Below, in pieces: positions 1 to 4,891 of a stretch of 5,169 nt of DNA (positions are counted from its first letter, which is position 1; the number at the start of each line of letters is the position of its first letter). The translations under genes and the position numbers were made by a program. The notes under the pieces were generated by a model. It was not told where the DNA came from. It saw nothing but the letters and a program-made list of their open reading frames with translations, and did no database searches. This DNA is from Burkholderiales bacterium (lineage in GTDB: Bacteria; Pseudomonadota; Gammaproteobacteria; Burkholderiales; Ga0077523), in NCBI GenBank assembly GCA_025459035.1, contig JALORJ010000213.1, positions 1 to 5,169 on the forward strand. The letters run 5' to 3'.

Positions 1-88
1 CAGCTCTCTCGGCCAGCTTGCCCACGTCGTGCAGATAGGCCGCGAGCGCGAGACGCGTCGTCGCATCGAGAAGTGAACGGCCTGTCAT
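1..88 (-). CDS. HD-domain protein, N-terminus only (cut by window edge)
   Basis: Only the first 29 codons are present; the gene runs off the left edge. The peptide begins MTGRSLLDATTRLALAAYLH and continues DVGKLAERA. H20-D21 followed by G23-K24 is the HD signature of metal-dependent phosphohydrolases and nucleases. The pattern (hydrophobic helix, LHDVGK, then an aromatic or aliphatic residue, x, ER/QR, A) is also how the HD domains of Cas10/Csm1 and some Cas3-like proteins begin, so a CRISPR-type or other nucleic-acid-linked HD enzyme is possible. A generic HD phosphohydrolase cannot be excluded on this fragment. The start is supported by an AGAGG ribosome-binding site 7 nt upstream of the ATG. 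The gene lies 162 bp downstream of the Rap1a-like gene on the same strand, far enough to have its own promoter. The reading frame and HD motif are seen directly; the enzyme class is inference. Confidence 0.72.
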   Translation of the reverse strand, partial: MTGRSLLDATTRLALAAYLHDVGKLAERA

Positions 89-95
89 GCAGCGA

Positions 96-100
96 CCTCT
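96..100 (-). promoter_or_regulatory. Ribosome-binding site of the HD-domain gene
   Basis: The minus strand reads AGAGG, then 7 nt, then ATG at position 88. This near-ideal Shine-Dalgarno sequence fixes the start of a gene too short here to appear as a long open frame. Further upstream (about 115-165) the DNA is less GC-rich than its surroundings and contains CATACT on the minus strand, which could be a -10 element. I see no well-spaced -35 for it. Confidence 0.6.
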
Positions 101-250
101 TCGGCTCGAGACGCTTGAGTATGCCGTCAGCTACGCCAATTCCTACAAGCGACAACGTTGCGTTGCTCGACCGCGGCGGGCCAGCCCGGATCGAAGCGGG
201 CGCCGAACGTCGCGGGTGGCGCGAGGACGTGTCGCAGCGCCCCCCGCCCG

Positions 251-607
251 TCAACTCTTCGGCGGGCAGGGATGCAGGTCGGTCAGTGCGCGACGGATGG
301 TGTCCGCGGCGCCGTCGGCCCAGTCGTCGGGATGGGTCTTCATCCAGCCGTGGACCGCGCGCAGCAGCGCGCGCGCGGTGACGCCTTTCGGCGCGCACAC
401 CTCGGTGTCGGCCAGCAGGTCGTGCACGCCGCCGACGTAGCCCAGCGCCATCGTGGTGTCGCGAAACGAGCCACCGTTGCGCTCGGCTTCCTGCAGCCAG
501 CCTTTCAGGTCCTTCGCGGTCGCGAAGTCGTTGCGCGCGGTGGCGGGAGTGGTGACGGTCGCCGCGAGCAGCGCGGCGACGAGGGTGCGAGCGGCTCGAG
601 GCGTCAT
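251..607 (-). CDS. Rap1a/Tai-family small secreted protein (immunity-protein fold)
   Basis: This 118-residue protein has an N-terminal signal peptide: a basic start (MTPRAARTL), a hydrophobic stretch at residues 8-19, and a likely cleavage after TPATA near residue 24. It is therefore expected in the periplasm. The mature part shows the family pattern: GYVGGVHDLL (56-65), a cysteine in VCAPKGVT (C71), a helix ending in a WMKTHPDDW segment, and a closing HPCP (C114). The two cysteines probably form a disulfide. Characterised relatives (Rap1a of Serratia, Tai-type proteins) neutralise type VI secretion amidase toxins, but many family members sit in genomes without a nearby toxin and have no known role. 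No toxin gene is visible here. The start codon overlaps the stop of the upstream LarA-like gene as ATGA, with AAGG 9 nt upstream, so translational coupling is likely. The family call is fairly sure; an immunity function is only a possibility. Confidence 0.82.
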   Translation of the reverse strand: MTPRAARTLVAALLAATVTTPATARNDFATAKDLKGWLQEAERNGGSFRDTTMALGYVGGVHDLLADTEVCAPKGVTARALLRAVHGWMKTHPDDWADGAADTIRRALTDLHPCPPKS

Positions 608-1944
608 GCGGGCAGGCCTTCGGGGGTGGGGGTCGCGGGGGCGTGCGCGGCGAGCGGTGCGAGGCGGCCGTCGGCATCGAAGGCCCACGGACGCGGCGGC
701 CCGAGCACGGTGAAGGCGTCGGGTCTGGCGGACACCTCGGCCAGCAGCGGCGCCGAGACTTCGATGTTGCCCAGCGCGAGCGTGTTGCGGATGCGCACGA
801 TGCGCGCGTCCTGCGCGCGGCGGCGCACCAGCGTGCGTACCGCGAGCGCCACGGCGTCGTGGTCGTCGCGCATCACGACCGGGATCGCGGCGCCGTCGAT
901 GTAGCGCGCGGTGATGCAGTTGGCGTACGTCGACGCGGTGTCGATGGCCTGGAACAGGCGCCACGTGACGACGTCCGCCGATCCCATGCCGTTGGCGTTG
1001 CCGTGGGTCTCGGGGGTCAGACCCAGCACCGCGATCTTCGCGATCCGCGGCACGGCGGGCCACGGCACGGCGCGCTTGTTGCGCCCCGTCACGTTCGGGT
1101 CGAACCCGGTGCCGCTGATGTTCTTGCCCATCTCGTCGATCACGAGCACGTCGAGTTCGTCGAACAGCAGGCGCGGCATCGCGGTGCGCGCGATCGCGAG
1201 CAGTTCGGGCTCGCGCGTGAAGAAGCTGTCGGCGGGCACGGCCTCGATGCGCGCGGTCTCGTCGTAGGCGTTCTCGAGCACCGCCAGCCCGAACAGCACC
1301 GGAACGGCCTGCATCACGACGCGCGCCGCCGCGGGCAGCAGCTGCTCGAAGCGGTCCATGCCGTGCGCGTGCAGCTGCGTCGCGCCGTCGATCTTGCCGA
1401 GCCCGATCGCGAGCATCTTCACCAGTCCGCTCTCGTGCGGCGCGTGGAACGTGGTGTGCGGCTTGACGCGGTTGACGACGACGATGCCGTCGGCCGCCGC
1501 CGCGTGACGGTCGACGTGCACCGGCGTGCCGTCGTCCAGTCGTCCGACGACGACGGTGTCCATCGACGCGACGATCGGCACGCCGGTGTCGCGCTCGGCC
1601 AGGCCGAAGTCCTCCAGCACACGGCGCTGGCCTTCGGCCGTCGCGGCCCCGTGGCTGCCCATCGCGGGCACGACGAACGGACGGGCGCCGCGCGCGAGCA
1701 GCGCGGCCAGCATCGCGCGGACGATCGCGCCGTGCTGCGCGATGCCGCGACTGCCGACGCCGACCGCGATGCGCGCGCCGGCGGTGATCCGCGATGCGAT
1801 GTCGGGAATCGCAAGCTCGCGGGCGACGGCCGCGGTGACGTCGAGTTCGCGCGGGGCCGCGAAGTGCTGGCGCACCGGCGCCATCGGCGGCAGCGCGACG
1901 TCGAGCCCGCCGAAGACCGCGGGGTCGATCGGGGCATCGAGCAT
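604..1944 (-). CDS. LarA-like (DUF2088) protein, lactate racemase family
   Basis: The 446-residue protein resembles nickel-pincer LarA homologues, which interconvert stereoisomers of 2-hydroxy acids. Conserved blocks include PAMGSHGAAT (H98), VNRVKPHTTF (H163), SGLVKMLAIGLGK (K176) and ATQLHAHG (H192). In Lactobacillus LarA the key residues are H108, H174, K184 and H200. The K-to-H distance is 16 in both proteins, and the H98-H163 distance (65) matches H108-H174 (66), so all four functional positions appear present. The C-terminal half carries EMGKNISGTGFDPNVTGRN (271-289). There is no signal peptide, so the protein should be cytoplasmic. The substrate is unknown; LarA homologues act on varied hydroxy acids. 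No larB, larC or larE cofactor genes are in the window. The start at 1944 was chosen over an open frame reaching 2130 because GAGGG lies 9 nt upstream and family similarity begins there. Its stop overlaps the next gene by 4 bp. Confidence 0.85.
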   Translation of the reverse strand: MLDAPIDPAVFGGLDVALPPMAPVRQHFAAPRELDVTAAVARELAIPDIASRITAGARIAVGVGSRGIAQHGAIVRAMLAALLARGARPFVVPAMGSHGAATAEGQRRVLEDFGLAERDTGVPIVASMDTVVVGRLDDGTPVHVDRHAAAADGIVVVNRVKPHTTFHAPHESGLVKMLAIGLGKIDGATQLHAHGMDRFEQLLPAAARVVMQAVPVLFGLAVLENAYDETARIEAVPADSFFTREPELLAIARTAMPRLLFDELDVLVIDEMGKNISGTGFDPNVTGRNKRAVPWPAVPRIAKIAVLGLTPETHGNANGMGSADVVTWRLFQAIDTASTYANCITARYIDGAAIPVVMRDDHDAVALAVRTLVRRRAQDARIVRIRNTLALGNIEVSAPLLAEVSARPDAFTVLGPPRPWAFDADGRLAPLAAHAPATPTPEGLPA

Positions 1945-1953
1945 GAACAGTCG

Positions 1954-1958
1954 CCCTC
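1954..1958 (-). promoter_or_regulatory. Ribosome-binding site deciding the start of the LarA-like gene
   Basis: The minus strand reads GAGGG, then 9 nt, then ATG at 1944. The frame stays open for another 62 codons upstream, but that extension is non-conserved, crosses the divergent regulatory region and runs into dksA. The 1944 start is therefore preferred. Confidence 0.6.
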
Positions 1959-1984
1959 GAAAACGTGTTTGTCCAACGCGATCG

Positions 1985-2055
1985 AGTCTACGCGCGGCGT
2001 CCGGTGCAATCCGGGTGCGCGTCGCGCTTGCACCGTCCCGACCGCGCGTGCAATC
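1985..2055. promoter_or_regulatory. Divergent control region with three TGCAA/TTGCA half-sites
   Basis: Between the LarA-like gene and dksA, GGTGCAA (2003-2009) and TTGCACC (2028-2034) form a perfect 7-bp inverted repeat. A third half-site, GTGCAA (2048-2053), forms a second inverted pair with TTGCAC (2028-2033). GTGCAATC is repeated directly at 2004-2011 and 2048-2055. On the plus strand TTGCAC (2028-2033) and TGCAAT (2049-2054) could be weak -35/-10 elements for dksA, but the 15-bp spacer is short. On the minus strand TAGACT (1990 to 1985) is a candidate -10 for the LarA-like unit, without a recognisable -35. The arrangement could be an operator for an unknown regulator or the promoters themselves; the sequence alone does not decide. 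Confidence 0.35.
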
Positions 2056-2093
2056 TCCGGCGCCATTCCAAAGGCCCTCGGGGCTCGGGACCC

Positions 2094-2540
2094 ATGTCGA
2101 TGGAACAGACCAAAGAGCGCAAGGCCGCACACAAACCGCTCACGGAGGCCCAGATCCTCGCCGCCCCCGCGAAGGACTACATGAACGCCGACCAGCTGGC
2201 GTTCTTCCGTGAGCGACTGAGGGAACAGAAGCAGGCCCTGCTCGACAACGTGCGCGACACCAGCGCGCACCTGCGCGAGACCGAGGCCACCAGCGACTCG
2301 TCCGACCGCGCGACGCAGGAAGAGGAACAGGCCCTCGAACTGCGCACCCGCGACCGCGAACGCAAGCTGCTGAAGAAAGTCGACGAAGCGCTGGCGCGCA
2401 TCGAAGACGGCAGCTACGGCTTCTGCGCCGAGACCGGCGAACCGATCGGCATCCGTCGCCTGCTCGCACGCCCCACCGCCACCCTGACGATCGAAGCCCA
2501 GGAGCGCCGCGAGCGCATGCAGAAGATGTACGGCGACTGA
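2094..2540 (+). CDS. dksA: DksA, RNA polymerase-binding transcription factor (single-cysteine type)
   Basis: The 148-residue DksA/TraR-family protein enters the RNA polymerase secondary channel and, with ppGpp, represses rRNA promoters and activates stress and biosynthetic promoters. YMNADQLAFFRERL (about 27-40) begins the coiled coil. The tip reads SDSSDRATQEEE, keeping the two aspartates and the alanine (DxxDxA) needed for activity, followed by ELRTRDRERKLLKK. The C-terminal globular domain reads YGFCAETGEPIGIRRLLARP and ends in EAQERRERMQKMYGD. Of the four zinc-finger cysteines in E. coli DksA only the first remains (FCAET; the distal pair is TLTIEA), so it should fold without zinc, as alpha- and beta-proteobacterial DksA proteins do. 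The start at 2094 has GGGA close upstream; ATG 2100 is an alternative giving 146 residues. The gene is divergent from the LarA-like gene and is followed by a repeat that includes its stop codon. Confidence 0.95.
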   Translation: MSMEQTKERKAAHKPLTEAQILAAPAKDYMNADQLAFFRERLREQKQALLDNVRDTSAHLRETEATSDSSDRATQEEEQALELRTRDRERKLLKKVDEALARIEDGSYGFCAETGEPIGIRRLLARPTATLTIEAQERRERMQKMYGD

Positions 2541-2595
2541 CCCACACGACGAGGGGCCCCGCGCAGCGGGGATCGGCGGCAGGGGCCGTCGACGA
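2532..2595 (+). repeat. 64-bp direct repeat, copy 1 (includes the dksA stop codon)
   Basis: This copy starts inside the last dksA codons (GGCGACTGA) and matches 2644-2707 at 62 of 64 positions with a fixed offset of 112 bp. The mismatches are 2546 A versus 2658 C and 2586 C versus 2698 G. It contains a compact hairpin, CCCCGC-GCA-GCGGGG (2557-2571), preceded by GAGGGG. No T-run follows on either strand, so this is not a standard intrinsic terminator, although the hairpin could protect the 3' end of the dksA mRNA. The other reading is a dispersed palindromic (REP-like) element inserted or duplicated here. Confidence 0.9.
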
Positions 2596-2643
2596 TCGAG
2601 CCGACCGCGCGGTGGATGTGTCGCGGGACGGTCCGGAGGCGAG

Positions 2644-2707
2644 GGCGACTGACCCACCCGACGAGGGGCCCCGCGCAGCGGGGATCGGCGGCAGGGGGCG
2701 TCGACGA
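2644..2707 (+). repeat. 64-bp direct repeat, copy 2
   Basis: This is the second copy of the repeat at 2532-2595, carrying the same hairpin at 2669-2683. It still holds the GGCGACTGA that is the end of dksA in copy 1, which suggests that a segment including the gene's 3' end was duplicated. Weak similarity continues beyond both copies (GACCG...GGT...GTGTCG near 2603-2623 against GACCG...GGT...GCGTCG near 2713-2733), so the original unit may have been longer, about 110 bp. Confidence 0.9.
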
Positions 2708-2754
2708 CACGCGACCGGCCGGTCCGTGCGTCGTGCCACCGGGTTGCCGCCGGT

Positions 2755-2784
2755 TTGACAGGCTTTCGAGGGCCTGCCCAAAAT
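2755..2784 (+). promoter_or_regulatory. Candidate sigma70 promoter of exbBD
   Basis: A perfect TTGACA -35 (2755-2760) is followed after 18 bp by CAAAAT (2779-2784), which matches TATAAT at four positions including the key second A and final T. It sits about 100 bp before the exbB start in an AT-richer island, unlike its surroundings. The spacer contains a CAGGC-N8-GCCTG dyad (2759-2776) that might be part of an operator. Confidence 0.55.
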
Positions 2785-2798
2785 CAAGAATCATTCGC
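2780..2798 (+). promoter_or_regulatory. Possible Fur box overlapping the exbB -10 region
   Basis: Aligned with the 19-bp Fur consensus, this stretch matches 11 positions, including an unbroken seven-base AATCATT (2789-2795); the flanking half is poor. Iron-loaded Fur commonly represses exbB/exbD and tonB in proteobacteria, and a site over the -10 element would do this directly. The position and gene function support the call; the match itself is only moderate. Confidence 0.4.
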
Positions 2799-2802
2799 GA
2801 TG

Positions 2803-2824
2803 ACGCCGCCCGCTCGGGCGGCGT
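2803..2824 (+). terminator. Strong leader hairpin, possible terminator or attenuator before exbB
   Basis: ACGCCGCCC (2803-2811) pairs perfectly with GGGCGGCGT (2816-2824) across a GCTC loop. It is followed by TGTCTTGTG, a weakly T-rich tail. The shape is that of an intrinsic terminator, but it lies downstream of the candidate exbB promoter and 61 nt before the exbB start. It could therefore attenuate exbBD, end transcripts arriving from dksA, or simply structure the leader. Confidence 0.45.
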
Positions 2825-2871
2825 TGTCTTGTGCGGCCGGCACCCCGGCCTGGGCGGCCCCGGCCGGTAGC

Positions 2872-2877
2872 GAGGAG
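2872..2877 (+). promoter_or_regulatory. Ribosome-binding site of exbB
   Basis: GAGGAG lies 8 nt before the ATG at 2886. This strong site fixes the exbB start, which is out of frame with the longer open frames covering the leader. Confidence 0.7.
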
Positions 2878-2885
2878 TCTTTCCG

Positions 2886-3638
2886 ATGTCCGAGTCGACG
2901 CAGCAGGCTTTCGGCCTGTCGTCCTTCCTGTCCACCACCGACGCCATCGGGCTGATCGTCGCGCTGCTGCTGCTGGGGATGTCGGTCGCGAGCTGGGCGG
3001 TGATGCTGTCGAAGACGTTGCGCGTGCTGGCGGTGAGACGCGGTGTGCGCACGCTGGTCGACGGGTTCTGGGCCGCGCCGAACCTCGCCCGGGCGGCCGA
3101 TGCGATGCGTGCGGACGAGTCGCATCCGTTCGCGGCGCTCGCCCTCACCGGCGTGCAGGCCGCGGCGCACCATCAGCGGCACCAGGCCGGACGCCTCGGC
3201 GATGCGCTCACGCTGTCCGAGTTCGTCACGCGGGCGCTGCGTCAGGGCATCAACGCGGCGCAGGCGCGGCTCGAGACCGGGCTGTCGCTGCTCGCGTCGG
3301 TCGGCAGCACGGCACCGTTCGTCGGTCTGTTCGGCACGGTGTGGGGCATCTACCACGCGCTGATCAGCATCGCCGCGACCGGTCAGGCGACGATCGACAA
3401 GGTCGCCGGTCCGGTCGGCGAGGCGCTCATCATGACGGCGCTCGGGCTGGCGGTCGCGATCCCGGCGGTGCTCGGCTACAACGCGCTGACCCGTCTGAAC
3501 CGCGTGCTGCTGTCGGACCTCGATGCCTTCGCCCACGATCTCCACGCGTATCTCGCGACGGGCGCGAAGCTCGACGGGTCGATCGAGCCGGTCGCGGCGG
3601 CCGCGCCGGTCGGTACGTTGACGCCGAAGGCGGTCTGA
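2886..3638 (+). CDS. exbB: ExbB, MotA/TolQ/ExbB proton-channel protein
   Basis: The 250-residue inner-membrane protein forms, with ExbD, the proton-driven motor that energises TonB for uptake of iron-siderophores and other nutrients through outer-membrane receptors. Three membrane segments are visible: residues 20-42 (IGLIVALLLLGMSVASWAVM), 132-160 and 178-200. The second contains the family signature LASVGSTAPFVGLFGTVWGI. The third starts GPVGEALIMTALGLAVAIPA, where E179 and T184 have the spacing of the functional E176 and T181 of E. coli ExbB. The large cytoplasmic loop (43-131) and a short C-terminal tail are typical, and the length is normal. The whole core, including YNALTRLNR after the last helix, favours ExbB over TolQ, as does the ExbD-type partner one base downstream. 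No tonB is adjacent. The leader suggests promoter and possibly iron-dependent control. Confidence 0.93.
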   Translation: MSESTQQAFGLSSFLSTTDAIGLIVALLLLGMSVASWAVMLSKTLRVLAVRRGVRTLVDGFWAAPNLARAADAMRADESHPFAALALTGVQAAAHHQRHQAGRLGDALTLSEFVTRALRQGINAAQARLETGLSLLASVGSTAPFVGLFGTVWGIYHALISIAATGQATIDKVAGPVGEALIMTALGLAVAIPAVLGYNALTRLNRVLLSDLDAFAHDLHAYLATGAKLDGSIEPVAAAAPVGTLTPKAV

Positions 3639-3639
3639 A

Positions 3640-4125
3640 ATGGCGTTCGGGAGCTTCGGGGACGGCGCCGGCAGCAGCGGCGGGGCGCAGCCGATGTCGG
3701 AGATCAACACGACGCCGCTGGTCGACGTGATGCTGGTGCTGCTGGTGATCTTCATCATCACGGCACCGCTCCTGACGCACGGTATCCGCATCGACCTGCC
3801 GAAGGCATCGAGCAGCGCGAACCCCGAGAAGCCCGAGACCGTCACCCTGTCGCTCGATGCGGACGGGCATCTCTTCTGGAACGACAAGCCGGTCCCCGAC
3901 GACCAGATGGAAGCGCAGATGGCGGCCGCGGCGAAGCAGCAGCCCGTGCCCGAGATGCACATCCGCGCCGACCGCAACACGCGCTACCAGCGACTGGCCG
4001 AGATCATGTCGGCCGCACGCCGTGCGGGCCTGACCAAGCTGGGCTTCGTCACGGACCCGTCGCCGGCGGGCTCGGCCGCCGCCGGGGTGACGCCGGTCGC
4101 GGCGCCGGTGTCCCCGGCGCAGTAG
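3640..4125 (+). CDS. exbD: ExbD, TonB-system energy-transduction protein
   Basis: The 161-residue partner of ExbB has a short cytoplasmic N-terminus ending MSEINTTPLVDV, one membrane helix (about 29-47, VMLVLLVIFIITAPLL) and a periplasmic domain (about 48-140) that contacts TonB. D29 is the conserved membrane aspartate (D25 in E. coli ExbD) that carries protons. The periplasmic domain includes VTLSLDADGHLFWND and a conserved closing strand (KLGFVTD). It ends in an Ala/Pro-rich tail (141-161), which is probably flexible. The start lies one base after the exbB stop (TGA-A-ATG), so the two are translated as a coupled pair. The beginning MAFGSF followed by a Gly/Ser-rich stretch matches beta-proteobacterial ExbD. 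The alternative, TolR, is less likely because of the partner and the helix sequence. Confidence 0.93.
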   Translation: MAFGSFGDGAGSSGGAQPMSEINTTPLVDVMLVLLVIFIITAPLLTHGIRIDLPKASSSANPEKPETVTLSLDADGHLFWNDKPVPDDQMEAQMAAAAKQQPVPEMHIRADRNTRYQRLAEIMSAARRAGLTKLGFVTDPSPAGSAAAGVTPVAAPVSPAQ

Positions 4126-4151
4126 CGCGCAGGCGTCGCCGCGCGCGTCGC

Positions 4152-4157
4152 TAGACT
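4152..4157 (+). promoter_or_regulatory. Candidate -10 element (TAGACT) before the VanY-like gene
   Basis: TAGACT lies 28 bp before the ATG at 4186, in the 60-bp gap after exbD. The same octamer, TAGACTCG, also occurs on the minus strand upstream of the LarA-like gene (1990 to 1983). No convincing -35 is present, so read-through from exbBD may be the main source of transcript. Confidence 0.25.
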
Positions 4158-4185
4158 CGGACGGGTGTCACCGCCCGGGGCCTCG

Positions 4186-4884
4186 ATGTTCGATCCGCTG
4201 CAGCTGACCGGTCGCTCGCGCGATCACGTCGTGTCGATCGATCCCCCGCGTGCCGTCGTCCATCGCGACACCGCGGCGGCGCTGCGGGCGATGCACGCGG
4301 CGGCACGCGCCGACGGCTTCGAGCTGCGCGTGGCCAGCGGCTTTCGCGACTTCGACCGGCAGGCCGCGATCTGGAACGCCAAGTGGCGCGGCGAGCGTGT
4401 GCTCCTCGACCCGGTCGGTGTGCCGCTGGATGCCGCGGCGCTGTCGCCCCACCAGCGCGTCGACGCGATCCTCGACTGGTCGGCGCTGCCGGGCGCCAGC
4501 CGCCATCACTGGGGCAGCGAGGTCGACCTGTTCGACGCCGCGGCGCTCCCCGAGGGTGCGGTGCCGGACCTCGTCCCGGCCGAATTCACGGCCGGCGGAC
4601 CGTTCGCCCCGCTGTTCGCGTGGCTCGTCGAGCATGCGGCGACGTTCGGTTTCTTCCGCCCGTACGCGACCGACCGCGGCGGCGTGCGCCCCGAGCCGTG
4701 GCACTGGAGCCATGCGCCGGTGGCGGCGCAGGCGCTCGCCGCGCTCGATGCAACGCTGCTGGCCGATGCGCTGCGGGCCGCACCCATCGACGGTCTAGAG
4801 CACGTGCTGCCGCGCCTGTCGGCGCTGCACGCGCGGTACGTGCTGGCGGTCGACGCGCCGCCTGCCGCCGTGGTCGTGGCCTGA
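4186..4884 (+). CDS. VanY-like D-alanyl-D-alanine carboxypeptidase family protein (peptidase M15)
   Basis: This 232-residue zinc peptidase-family protein is expected to cleave D-Ala-D-Ala-type bonds in peptidoglycan stem peptides. The motifs are all present: SGFRDFDRQ (51-59, R54 substrate-binding), the SxHxxGxxxD zinc motif SRHHWGSEVD (105-114, ligands H107 and D114), and EPWHW (170-174, catalytic E170 and ligand H173). No signal peptide or membrane helix is visible, which is odd for a periplasmic wall enzyme. It may use another export route, act on cytoplasmic muropeptides, or have its true start elsewhere. ATG 4186 has GGGG 5 nt upstream. GTG 4165 would add seven residues (MSPPGAS) without creating a signal. 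The gene follows exbD by 60 bp and precedes the MoxR gene by 7 bp, so co-expression with the latter is likely. Confidence 0.87.
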   Translation: MFDPLQLTGRSRDHVVSIDPPRAVVHRDTAAALRAMHAAARADGFELRVASGFRDFDRQAAIWNAKWRGERVLLDPVGVPLDAAALSPHQRVDAILDWSALPGASRHHWGSEVDLFDAAALPEGAVPDLVPAEFTAGGPFAPLFAWLVEHAATFGFFRPYATDRGGVRPEPWHWSHAPVAAQALAALDATLLADALRAAPIDGLEHVLPRLSALHARYVLAVDAPPAAVVVA

Positions 4885-4891
4885 CCGGCCG

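Larger units (their letters stand above)
2541..2885. other. 345-bp non-coding region between dksA and exbB
   Basis: No gene is supported here. In order it holds most of repeat copy 1, a 48-bp spacer, repeat copy 2, about 45 bp of unassigned GC-rich DNA, a candidate promoter with a Fur-like site, and an approximately 90-nt leader with two dyads ending at the exbB ribosome-binding site. The second dyad pairs CGGCCGG (2834-2840) with CCGGCCG (2860-2866) and ends just 5 nt before the Shine-Dalgarno sequence, so it could affect exbB translation. Confidence 0.7.

Noticed and set aside
643..2184. 513-codon plus-strand open frame
   Set aside because: It lies antisense to the LarA-like gene. Its product is dominated by Arg, His and Asp with no family motif, a common artefact opposite high-GC genes.
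2557..2571. Intrinsic terminator for dksA
   Set aside because: The stem is good, but no T-run follows on either strand. It is kept only as part of the repeat.
1419..2657. 412-codon minus-strand open frame across dksA
   Set aside because: It is antisense to dksA and overlaps the start of the LarA-like gene in another frame. Its product is low-complexity, Arg/Ser-rich in its second half.
2800..2955. Small leader open frame starting MTPPARAAL before exbB
   Set aside because: It has no ribosome-binding site, its codons coincide with the leader hairpin, and it runs out of frame into exbB.
2784..3980. 398-codon minus-strand open frame opposite exbBD
   Set aside because: Arg/Asp/His-rich shadow of two well-supported genes, with no recognisable domain.
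4165..4185. Leaderless GTG start of the VanY-like gene just after the TAGACT element
   Set aside because: The spacing would fit a leaderless transcript, but the added residues are not conserved-looking, and ATG 4186 has a purine-rich site upstream.
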